Source: Trileptium ribeirensis (lineage: Eukaryota; Nematoda; Enoplea; Enoplida; Thoracostomopsidae). From it: a stretch of 12,395 nt of DNA. A program made the translations under genes and the position numbers. This document shows, in pieces, positions 1-8,020 of the stretch. The notes under the pieces are model-generated. The model was not told the DNA's origin. It saw only the letters and a list, made by a program, of their open reading frames with translations, and did no database searches. The stretch lies in NCBI GenBank assembly GCA_030248225.1, contig JASANE010030178.1, forward strand, positions 1 to 12,395. Reading direction: 5' to 3'. Every line of letters starts with the position of its first letter. The first letter of the stretch is position 1.

Positions 1-832
1 ACCCTAAATAGTTCCTGAGACCAAAGTTGATTAAACCCTCTTTCAAACCGTAACCTTTCTAGGGAAACACGAACAGTGTCGCCAAGTTGGAATTTACAAC
101 GTACATCAACGTCATGACTTGGATACAGAGTTTCTTCCTGAATCTCATCTTCATTTAAAGGAGAAACTGCACGGGGACCGGAACCATGCCTATTTTCTGT
201 GTTGTTGTAGCTGTCAACCAAACTTTGAAGATTGTTAATGTAGCAATGAGAATTCTTTGCAGTTAATAACTTGTATATCGTGGACTTTAGAGTACGAATA
301 AAGCGTTCAGCAATGCTTGCTTGTGTTTCTTTGTTCTTTGTGGTGTATCCATTAATACCTTCACTTTTGTAGTATTCCATGACTTAGCTGTTCACAAACT
401 CCTTACCACTATCAGTCTGGAAGTTTTCAGGTTTACGTTTCACAATAACTGTCTTTAAAAAGGCGTCTAAAGATGGTTGCAGCTTTTTTGTTTTTTAACT
501 CAGAAACGACCCATGCAAATTTTGAAAAGCAATCAATAACTACTAAAAAGATACTTAACGCCATCGTTACGAGCTGATAGTTGTGACATGTCAGCTAAAT
601 CTGCTTGAAAAAGATCCTCTAACCCTTTTACTAGTGTACGGCGTCGGCGGAAATTTAAGTCTTCGTGGTTTGTGAAGCGTACACGTCTCTGACCTTGCAA
701 CCAACTCCGAACATCTTTCAACGTTACCTTAACACCATGCTTGCGAGCTGCCTCGTAAAGTTGATGGGCAGTTGAAAAACCTGCTACATTGGTGGTATCA
801 TAATAAATCTTCTTCATCAACTGGTCATCCAT
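1..832 (-). pseudogene. Polinton/Maverick-type integrase, broken, C-terminus cut by window edge
   Basis: The minus strand encodes a retroviral-type DDE integrase resembling those of Polinton/Maverick elements. The N-terminal part (from the first ATG, at 832) has the helical LYEAARKHG...VRSWLQ region, then QADLADM, which carries the first catalytic Asp. After KYL come FSKFAW, TDSGKEF (second Asp) and ASIAERF (catalytic Glu), with 34 codons between these last two. A C-terminal SH3-like segment (LGDTVRVS...FERGFNQLW) is characteristic of this integrase type and continues to the left edge. The frame is broken three times: an apparent extra base in the A/T run at 545-549, another in the T run at 484-489, and an in-frame TAA at 384-386. 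Both frameshifts are in homopolymers, so assembly error is possible; the stop is harder to explain that way. All three catalytic residues are still encoded. No capsid, polymerase or ATPase gene of such an element is in the window. The family call is from recognition, not a search. Confidence 0.75.
384..386 (-). other. In-frame stop codon inside the integrase pseudogene
   Basis: A TAA interrupts the frame nine codons after the second catalytic Asp (TDSGKEFVNS then stop), and the same frame continues with recognisable integrase sequence (VMEYYKSEG). A single C-to-T change from CAA would produce it. This is the strongest evidence that the copy is non-functional. Confidence 0.7.
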
Positions 833-886
833 CCATATTACTCCTTTAGCCAAAAAATGGTGGTTTTCTTTTGAAGAATATAACAC

Positions 887-906
887 GTATTTCTTTTAAG
901 AAATAC
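887..906. repeat. 20-nt inverted repeat next to the integrase
   Basis: Two 9-nt arms, GTATTTCTT and AAGAAATAC, flank a central TT. It lies just upstream of the integrase reading frame, so it could be part of a promoter or an element end, but no further terminal-inverted-repeat structure is visible. Confidence 0.5.
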
Positions 907-966
907 AGTTAGTAGTTAATATTTTCTAACGTATGATTATCAATTAATTCTTCTAATTAAAAAATA

Positions 967-1030
967 TTTTTTTTTTTTTTGGTTTTTTGTTTTTTTTATT
1001 TTTTTTTGTTTTTTTTTATTTTTTTTTGTT

Positions 1031-1063
<33 letters not shown>

Positions 1064-1127
1064 TTTTTTTTTTTGTTTTTTTTTTTTGTTTTTTTTTTCT
1101 TTTTTTTTTTTTTTTTTTTTCCTTTTT
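967..1127. repeat. Long T-rich low-complexity tract
   Basis: About 160 bases are nearly pure T with scattered single G, A and C. Many of the T runs between interruptions are about 8-10 bases. On the minus strand it is an A-rich tract upstream of the integrase, so it is not that gene's poly(A) tail. It could be the A-tail of a different minus-strand retroelement to the right, or a simple-sequence expansion. Its true length is uncertain because such tracts assemble poorly. Confidence 0.9.
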
Positions 1128-2050
1128 CAATAAATCACTTATATGTAATTAAAAAAATGCTAAAATTTTTCTACAGAACAATGTTACAAAGGGCTGTGCA
1201 CCGAATGTTCAATAATATGTGTGATTTATCCAGTGTGTAGGAACTGAATCAACTAATGTGGCGTATACCGTTTATACTTAAATATTTCGTATGCATATTT
1301 ATTAAAGGAGGGGTTACTATAGCATTGTTAGGAAATATGTATGTCTACCTAAGCTAATCTACGCGCCTTACGCTATTTTACGTCAAACTATTACAGTCTT
1401 AAGCTCAGGCACACACCCACAGTTGGAAGTGGGACCTAGTCATTGACTAATTGAACGTGCACGCGGTGGCTAACGATAACACGTCCCATTCGTTCCAGGA
1501 TTAACACTCCAAAGAAGTCAACGATTAGGTTCCTCGACCAAAGTGATTATATGAAAGAGCTAAAACTGACAATAGAAGACGGGAGACAACTTAGCGTGGT
1601 GTAAAGAATCAAATGTTCTCTTGTTCCATTGACTTGGCAATTTGGGATAACTTTGTTTCGTTCGATTATTGAAAGCATAGGAAACAGTCAATGAAACCTA
1701 AGAACACAGTAAAGTAGGCATGTCTACCACTTCCTGAGGTTGTCGGAAAGTATCACAGTATTGCCTTCCTGTGACATCGTTCCTGTCGTGGCCCTAAGAT
1801 GTAGCATCACATGAAGGTCATTGAGTGCACATGGTGCAAAGAAACGACAACACTCTACTCCAATGCAGATCTGCATTGTAACATCTGGTTCATGCGACCA
1901 ACCTCACTTTACCGATAATTTTATTTTGTTCTAAAATAACCTTGTTAGTTGTGTTGTATTAGTCGAACTATAGATGTATACAGTGCATGTGTTTCATTAT
2001 TGTTCTCCTTAACTATAATAAATCCATTATTTAAAGTATTATGATTTTAC
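1128..2050. other. Non-coding stretch with no recognised gene
   Basis: Somewhat less AT-rich than its surroundings, particularly about 1360-1900, with no long open frame on either strand. The change in composition next to the T-rich tract would fit a diverged mobile-element body, but I recognise no element domains or terminal repeats. It contains a perfect 18-bp palindrome at 1861-1878. Confidence 0.6.
1861..1878. repeat. Perfect 18-bp palindrome
   Basis: CAATGCAGATCTGCATTG equals its own reverse complement. It stands alone, with no second copy seen nearby. It could be a binding site for a dimeric protein or chance. Confidence 0.8.
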
Positions 2051-3215
2051 GAAGATCATGTTATACAGATATCTAATAGTAGTTCAAAAATTTCCTATCT
2101 TATGATTTTCAACCAATACTATTCGAAAGACCATACTTTGAACCCGCATGTTGTATTAATAACGAGCCTCAATCTTATGGGGTTGGGTGATACGACAAAA
2201 ACTAAATTTTTAACCATCATTGAGGTTTGAGATGACTTAATTTTCCAATGGTAACTCGATAACGCATTATCGTACGGATCCCTACCGACACCCTTTAGAA
2301 AAAGTTGCGCCAAACTCTACATGAGAGCGCAATGCAATAAGGGTCTATCTCTAAATAATAAGGGTTATGTAAAATAAAATTACATTTGCAACCCTCATTG
2401 AGTTTTGAGGTTACTTAATCATGAAATGCTAACTCAGTAACCGCTTATCCTACGAATTTCTAACCAGCACCATTCGAAAAAGCGCCCCCAATAACCTATA
2501 GGGAAAGGCGATAATGCTCCAGATCTAATATTTAGGCATATATGAAGCAAAAAAATAAATTTTGAATTATTCAACGGTAACTCAAGAATGACTTATCGTA
2601 CAAACCTCTAACTAAAGTGATTCGAAAAAGCACCCTCGAAAACCCAAACCAACCCTGTTTTAATGAAACTTTTTGAATGAGGCTGTATCTCTAACGGTTA
2701 AGGAGATATGAAACAGTTTAGATGCCCACCCGAAATGAGATCTGAGGTTCTTTAACCATAAAATGCTAACTCAAGAACCACTTAACCTGCGAACTTCTAA
2801 CCTAAGCCATTCGAAAAAGCGCTTCCGAAAACCTATAGAAAAACGCAATAAGTCTCTAACTCTATGATTTGGGGGAGATATGAACAAAATACATTTTCAA
2901 CCCTCGCTGAATTTTGAGGTTACTGAATAAATCCATGGTAACTCGAGAATGACTTATCATACGAACCGCTAAATAAAGCCATTCGAAAAACCGCCTTCGG
3001 AAAACCAAATTCTCTTTGAATGAAACTTTTTGAATGAAGGTCTATCTCTAACGGTTAAGGAGATATGAAGAAATTTAGATGCTTACCCCAAATGAGACCT
3101 GAGGTTATGTAACCATCAAATGGTAACTCAACTTCACTTATTCCGAAGTTTGAATCTTAGATAATCGAGAGAGAACACCGATGTGGATAGACTAGTTGTT
3201 GGGAGATATATGACA
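2050..3215. repeat. Diverged ~175-bp tandem repeat with ~350-bp higher-order period
   Basis: Landmark TTCGAAAA recurs at 2122 (variant), 2473, 2621, 2810 and 2982, with a degenerate copy near 2294. The intervals are about 172, 179, 148, 189 and 172 bp. A second landmark, GGAGATATGA, recurs at 2702, 2874 and 3059, with a variant at 3203. Alternate units are more alike than neighbours: the segment around 2663-2756 (TCTAACGGTTAAGGAGATAT) returns about 354 bp later at 3017-3105. This implies ancient dimer-unit amplification. Units contain the conserved phrases GGTAACTC and GAGGTTACT. Copies are strongly diverged, so this is an old array. The outer limits are approximate. Confidence 0.8.
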
Positions 3216-3462
3216 TTGTGAAATCCACTAACCTGCTCCTGAAGATTCCAGCTTCAAGGCGTAAAGCGTTACTTTCAGAGCTGACCTTCCAAACTGAATT
3301 CATATTCTGGCGAATGTGGTACTTATATAGCTTTGTGAGGCTGATAAGGAATTTCCTTATCTTAGCAAAATTTCGTCACTTGGTAAACACAAATTTTATT
3401 TTTAGACTTGTTTTGTTAAGAAAATTGATGAGCTCAGCAAAATTTAAATTTTGTATCCTATC
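3216..3462. other. Spacer between two tandem arrays
   Basis: AT-rich sequence with an open plus-strand frame across 3218-3481 that resembles no protein I know and is dominated by Phe, Leu and Ile, as expected by chance. It includes a 19-nt inverted repeat at 3343-3361 (GATAAGGAA, central T, TTCCTTATC) and a perfect 16-bp palindrome at 3438-3453 (CAAAATTTAAATTTTG). A weak extra copy of the following 72-bp repeat may start near 3380. Confidence 0.5.
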
Positions 3463-3650
3463 GTACCTGGTATTTGAGTAAACAAATTTAGTGATAAAAT
3501 TTTACCTGAAAATACTGAAATTTCGTGTTCGACCGTACCCGGGAATTGAACAAACAAACTGAGTGATAAAATTTTAGATGATAAAAATAGAGTTTTATAT
3601 CAAACTGTACCAGGCATTTTAGTAAACAAAGTGAGTGATAAACGTTTACT
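3463..3650. repeat. 72-bp tandem repeat, three copies
   Basis: GTACC followed by a variable short stretch, then A(A/C)AAA and AGTGATAAA, recurs at 3463, 3535 and 3607, exactly 72 bp apart each time. The third copy is truncated. The most conserved part is the block from GTACC to GTGATAAAATTTTA; the remainder of each unit is diverged. Confidence 0.75.
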
Positions 3651-4079
3651 GCTGCGATTGAGCGTAAATTTTCGTAATTTCTGAGAATTTTTGGATGACG
3701 TTCATACATACACATATCAACATGTATGGGGATAAATATATACACATATATATAAATTTATACCTGGATACACACAAAATAATAGACACATACACACATA
3801 TACGTAAACTTTGACATGGATAGAGACCTAAAGAGAAAAATAAAAACATATAAATGAAATAACATGGGGAAAATAAATACATACATTTCCAGATATATTT
3901 GTAAATACTACGCGAGATACGCTGATATATAAATTACAAAGTAAATACTATAAAGAGATATCGTTATCAGCAGTTTAGTACGCAGTGTAACATTAACGTG
4001 TAAAGTAGTGTAATGTTTTAACATGTATACGTTATTTTTTTTGTTTAGTTATACTATGACTGGAAGTCATAGTTAGAAG
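3651..4079. other. AT-rich stretch with degenerate ATACAC/ATATA simple sequence
   Basis: From about 3700 to 3900 the sequence is a decayed mixture of ATACAC, ACATAT and TATATA motifs. Open frames on the minus strand here are rich in Tyr, Cys, Ile and Phe and reflect this composition. No gene is seen. Confidence 0.65.
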
Positions 4080-4225
4080 GCTATGACATTGTTTTCGACT
4101 TTTGTCAGGCAGTGCAGGCAACGGTATTCTGAGGCTATTGTATAAAATTTTTCGACTTTTGTAAGGCTGCGAAGTGAGAGACTGTGCTGAGCCTGCTATA
4201 TGACATTGTTTTCGACTTTTATCGC
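4080..4225. repeat. 57-60-bp tandem repeat, three copies
   Basis: TTCGACTTTT recurs at 4094, 4151 and 4211. The first and third copies share a longer match (CTAT..GACATTGTTTTCGAC), while the second has TATAAAATTTTTCGAC in its place. The copies are imperfect. Confidence 0.6.
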
Positions 4226-4259
4226 AACCATGAATGGATTAAAATGACTGCTTTTACAG

Positions 4260-4405
4260 GGTGCGCAGGATAGAAGAGGCGCAACCCCGGCTCACCCTCC
4301 CTCCCTTCCACCCCTCCTACCTCGAAACCCCTCCGGGAGGAGGGGGTAAAACCGGGGTAAGTATTTGGGCTGGGAGGATGAGGGGGGGGGTAAAACCGGG
4401 GTTTT
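4260..4405. repeat. GC-rich block with hairpin, direct repeat and G-quadruplex potential
   Basis: An isolated G/C-rich patch in an AT-rich region. Its left half is C-rich on the plus strand: 4295-4314 reads CCCTCCCTCCCTTCCACCCC, which gives four G tracts on the minus strand. Its right half is G-rich on the plus strand, with several GGG to GGGGG runs. At 4328-4345 CCCCTCC and GGAGGGG form a 7-bp stem with a 4-nt loop. The 16-mer GGGGTAAAACCGGGGT occurs at 4343-4358 and again at 4387-4402. The block ends about 10 bases before the 108-bp satellite starts. Confidence 0.75.
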
Positions 4406-4414
4406 TCATCTACT

Positions 4415-5245
4415 TGTAACATATTCTATTATGATCATATTGAAACAGTATAATGTAACGTAAACCATTATGCTGCATAGTCTGACAAAAATAACGTCTA
4501 AATAATCTATGGTGATCCGATATGTAACATATTCTATTATGATAATATTGGAACAGTATAATGTAACCTAAAACCGTTATACTGCATAATCCGACAAAAA
4601 TAACTCTAAATACTCTATGGTGTTCCGATATGTAACCTATTGCATTATGATCATATTGGAACAGTATAATGTAACGTAAGCCGTTAAGTTGCATAATCTG
4701 ACAAAAATAACGTCTAAATAATCTATGGTGATCCGATATGTAACATATTCCATTATGATCATATTGGAACAGTATAATGTAACGTAAACCGTTAAGTTGC
4801 CTAATCTGACAAAAATAACGCTAATAATTATGCGACCGAGCATATCGTCATTAAATGATCATATTGAAACAGTATAATGTAACGTAAACCATTATGCTGC
4901 ATAATCTGACAAAAATAACGTCTAAATAATCTATGGTGATCCGATATGTAACATATTCCATTATGATCATATTGGAACAGTATAATGTAACGTAAACCGT
5001 TAAGTTGCCTAATCTGACAAAAATAACGTCTAAATAATATATGGCGATCCGATATGTAACATATTCCATTATGATCATATTGGAACAGTATAATGTAACG
5101 TAAACCGTTAAGTTGCATAATCTGACAAAAATAACATCTAAATAATCTATGGTGATCCGATATGTAACATATTCCATTATGATCATATTTGAACAGTATA
5201 ATGTAACGTAAACCGTTATGCTGCATAATCTGACAAAATAACGTC
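4415..5245. repeat. 108-bp satellite array, eight units
   Basis: Units begin with TGTAAC at 4415, 4523, 4631, 4739, 4947, 5055 and 5163, exactly 108 bp apart except around a divergent unit near 4839. Copies are very similar (a few differences each), so the array is younger than its neighbours. Each unit contains a near-perfect 22-bp palindrome centred on TGATCA, with arms TTCCA and TGGAA (one mismatched pair in the best copies: 4748-4769, 4956-4977, 5064-5085), and a CATTAT/ATAATG inverted pair. The final unit is cut after its ACAAAATAACGTC. Because 108 is divisible by three, two minus-strand frames stay open through the array and give a 36-residue repeat; there is no other sign of coding. 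Confidence 0.92.
4819..4855. repeat. Replaced segment within the 108-bp array
   Basis: Between the conserved CAAAAATAACG (ending 4820) and TGATCATATTG (from 4856), the expected sequence including TGTAACATATTCC is replaced by unrelated sequence (CTAATAATTATGCGACCGAG and on). The unit is 8 bp short (100 bp). The flanking units are normal. Confidence 0.75.
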
Positions 5246-5939
5246 AAAAACTTTTACAACTGCGATAATGGGCTTACTGATTCATTAACGCCAGCCTCTT
5301 TTATTACTTTTTATTAGTAAGATTTGATCGTAAAATCTTTGCACAAAATGAAAATAAAAGCTATAATATTGTGATGACATCATGTACAAATGCATAAGAC
5401 ATGATAGTTTGACGGTTATTAGCGTGGAAACTTCCAAGAATTACAATTTTGGTGTATCGTTGCTCAATGCGCTAGTCTTGTGAGGGGAGAAGTACAGTGG
5501 TCCGATTTTGCAAAATCAGGTTTGCCATGTAAGTTGAGCATCAATACAGCTTTGCGGCGGATCAATCAATACAGCAAGCGGCTATATAGCATTTGAAGAT
5601 CAAAGCCGCATAAAAACAAAACGAAATTGTTAACCTAATTTCAGAAAATTTATAAACGCTTATGAGTTCCTTCGATAACAACATTTCGCGATTCAAAAGT
5701 CATTGAAATTTAGTTTTGCTGGATTTCCAACTGATTTGCTAAAAAATTTTCTCTGTTATTTATGATAATAAAATTTCTAAACTGGGTTAAGCTAAAACCA
5801 ATGATTATTCTTTGGAATTTATCTTAAATTTAATATTTGAAAAATTCAGAAATTTGAATCCAGAATTATATATTTTTGCTAAGAGCCGAAGGAAAAAAGC
5901 AAATCGAAATTTTTTTGGCCTTTATTTTATCAATTTTAG
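5246..5939. other. Non-coding sequence upstream of the ACP5-like exon, probably intron
   Basis: AT-rich sequence with no recognised exon. It contains a perfect 14-bp palindrome GATTTTGCAAAATC at 5504-5517 and a short direct repeat TCAATACAGC at 5541 and 5566. Its end (TTTATTTTATCAATTTTAG) is a pyrimidine-rich splice acceptor directly before the exon at 5940, so at least the right part should be intronic. Confidence 0.55.
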
Positions 5940-6087
5940 AGCACATTACATTTTTGTTGTTGGTCACTTTCCAGTCTACAGCGCTGGTGATCATGGTTCG
6001 ATTACGTGTTTGGTTGATAGACTCGAACCTATTCTTGAACGATACAACGTAACTGCCTATATTGCAGGTCACGACCATAACTTGCAG
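5940..6087 (+). CDS. ACP5: Tartrate-resistant acid phosphatase type 5-like, penultimate exon
   Basis: This 148-nt internal exon codes 49 whole codons after one base that completes a split codon. In the family the product is a secreted or lysosomal purple acid phosphatase with a di-metal (iron-containing) centre that hydrolyses phosphate monoesters. The exon carries VVGHFP, matching the family's GHYP metal-ligand motif, and AGHDHNLQ, matching GHDHNLQ, with two further His ligands; CLVDRL between them matches CLVKQL of vertebrate ACP5. A glycosylation sequon NVT lies just before the second motif. The acceptor AG is at 5938-5939 after a T-rich tract; the donor GTAATG follows at 6088. The open frame continuing upstream to 5812 is intron read-through, since nothing before the acceptor resembles the family. 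Exons for the N-terminal ligands were not found in the window. Confidence 0.87.
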
Positions 6088-6239
6088 GTAATGGCTTAAT
6101 ATAATTTTGATATTGTTTTCAATATTTTTGTGACACTGCGCTGTTACACATGCTGCAAGAATATGTTATGTTACTATTCGAAATTATCTGTTATTTGTAT
6201 TAATTTGGCGTAACATGTTAATTTCTTGACGCAGTAGAT

Positions 6240-6420
6240 GCGAGAAGGAGCCGAATTTTTCAGTATCGACTCGGCTGGACTCAAATTTAGCACGGCTCAG
6301 CTGGGCTTTAATCAGAAGTTGACTCGGCTCAGGTCGGCTCGAAACCTTCAAGTTTCGGCTCGATTCGACCCGTTACCAGTCTTTCTCGGCTCGGCCCGAA
6401 AACCTCGTGGAAGAAAATTG
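6240..6420. repeat. TCGGCTCG-motif low-complexity block
   Basis: Variants of (A/T)CGGCTC(G) recur about seven times within 150 bases: near 6270, 6293, 6323, 6334, 6354, 6386 and 6391. This gives a local GC increase and an irregular spacing. An open plus-strand frame (6238-6459) results from it, and its Ala, Arg, Leu and Ser content follows the motif. It looks like an inserted repeat rather than coding sequence. Confidence 0.6.
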
Positions 6421-7137
6421 GATTTGGCAGAATTAGATACACAAATAGATGTAATTTAACATACATGGTTACAGAACTCGCTGTTTGAGGCTATTAACTT
6501 TTGCAACAAATTGCCCAGTACTTTTTACGATGAGTGGACGCTATTTCTACAGAATAGTTAAGAACACTACAGCCGAGAGCGAATGCTACGGTTGGATGAT
6601 ATTAGACTCATTAAATATTATAACATTCTTCAAGTTTGCAGAGTTAGTGGCTGCGGTACGTCGCGGGCGATGTCATAAATATATGCTACCTACCACATCC
6701 AGTTTTTGCACTACTGACTTTAGACTCGACCCATATTCCTGGGACGAAAAAATCACACCGCACCAATGTTATCCACTACCTAACTAATGCTCCGCTTCTG
6801 ATGGCCAGCGTTTCTAGCTTTCGACGACAATGTCCATGTTCCTGGGATGGTCGGATCATAATCATAGCAACTATATTGAATTGCAAAGCAATTGCAAACA
6901 CACTATATATGCGACGTTATACACCAAATACGTTTGGATTTTTGATAGGCACCTCGATCGCACTATGCAGCACAAATACTTCAGAAATCATGCAATCTTG
7001 AGTAAAATAGTATAAATATGAAGCCATCAAAAACGAAATTTAAAATGAATATCTAGACTTAGACCTCAAGACAAACGCGCTCTCCTACGCTAAAGACGAG
7101 TCATCAAGGAACCTCTGATTATGATACTCAACACATC

Positions 7138-7290
7138 TTTACCGTTGAATTTATCATAGAAAATAGCTGCCATTCATTTAGCAGAAAAGTTTCTACTTTG
7201 TTGTTCTTGGACTCAAAGATAAATTTAGCCGAATGCTATGTTTTGTTGTAGGCTAGGATAGGCTTTACCTAGGAATAACATATAGATTGT
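7138..7290 (+). repeat. Possible diverged dispersed repeat, copy 1
   Basis: TTTACCGTT, CATT.ATTTAGCA and CTATGTT..GTTGTAGGC occur here in the same order and with similar spacing as at 11221-11335. The spacing between the second and third landmarks is about 59 bases here and 67 in the other copy. The match is short and interrupted, so chance cannot be excluded. Confidence 0.3.
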
Positions 7291-7984
7291 GACAGTTGCT
7301 ACATTAACCTACTAATGCCCTCTGTTATCAAGCAGGCTACCCTGAAGATTGAAGTGCGTTCAGTATCGTGGGTATGCGTTGTCATTTTTGATGGTGTGTT
7401 CATTATTCGCACGGTTTGCAGTTTTACGTAACGAACATTTTCATAAACGTTTCTGAATTATTGTTTTTCTATTTTACATCAATTCATATAAATTTCAATA
7501 TTAAAATTATGTTTCACATTTGGCCTCATATCGAAAATATCTATAGCATTTCGACAAACACGCGAATTAATAAGGATGCCTGTACACTTTAGCATAAATT
7601 TTGGCACCAGAATATTACTGAAATAAAGCTGAATTTCTATTATTGTTCAAACTTTTTGTCAAAAATTGAGTAACACCACTCTCTTGCTTTCCAAACAAAA
7701 AGTTCAAAATGATAATTAAATGTTCTAAAAAATTAACTGTTTAGTCGTTGTAGTATGCATTTGTTGTCTACGCGGCACATGCTTTTTAATACATTACTAA
7801 TGCTCTTCATGTACCTGCTATATAAACATATCGTAGGCTCGTCCATATTAATAAAATAAATGTGGTACATGAAAATGTATAACTTAAGTATAAACGTCAG
7901 CGGAGCTGAAATGTTTTAAAATTTGGGCTCCAGTTCTAAAATTGTAGGGGCACCTTGTATCTCAGAGTTCCCGCCTACTGTTCA

Positions 7985-8020
7985 GGGCCACGCTATAGCT
8001 GTAGCGCCTGGTCGTGGAAC
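7985..8020. repeat. Imperfect hairpin in a locally GC-rich patch
   Basis: CCACG near 7988 pairs with CGTGG near 8012, and within it CGCTATAGC / TGTAGCG is a nearly self-complementary 16-mer. The surrounding patch (7921-8020) is less AT-rich than the intron as a whole. It may be a mobile-element fragment; no family is recognised. Confidence 0.35.

Noticed and set aside
2119..2313. Minus-strand 64-residue open frame
   Set aside because: It lies wholly inside the diverged 175-bp array; no protein similarity recognised.
3218..3481. Plus-strand 87-residue open frame
   Set aside because: Hydrophobic AT-driven composition, runs into the 72-bp repeat, and no recognisable domain.
3488..3882. Minus-strand open frames rich in Tyr, Cys and Ile
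   Set aside because: They read through the degenerate ATACAC/ATATA sequence and the 72-bp repeat; composition artefact.
4410..5247. Minus-strand open frames giving a 36-residue repeat protein rich in YCS, HH and ILFQYDHN
   Set aside because: The DNA unit is 108 bp, a multiple of three, so any frame without a stop in one unit stays open. Two frames are open at once, no start or splice context is convincing, and the composition follows the repeat.
5812..5939. Upstream extension of the ACP5-like reading frame to an ATG at 5812
   Set aside because: A good splice acceptor lies at 5938-5939 and nothing upstream of it resembles the family, so it is intron read-through.
6238..6459. Plus-strand open frame over the TCGGCTCG block
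   Set aside because: Residue content mirrors the repeated DNA motif, and it lies in the intron between two exons that join cleanly.
6553..6655. Possible extra exon bounded by TTCTACAG and GTACGT inside the intron
   Set aside because: Its 103 nt would shift the frame between the two ACP5-like exons, which already join in phase 0 as the family expects; the encoded residues match nothing I know.
6485..6787. 100-residue plus-strand open frame in the intron
   Set aside because: No recognisable domain. A similar phrase (CCATRTTCCTGGGA) appears at about 6731 and 6832, hinting at an old repeat, but too little for a gene call.
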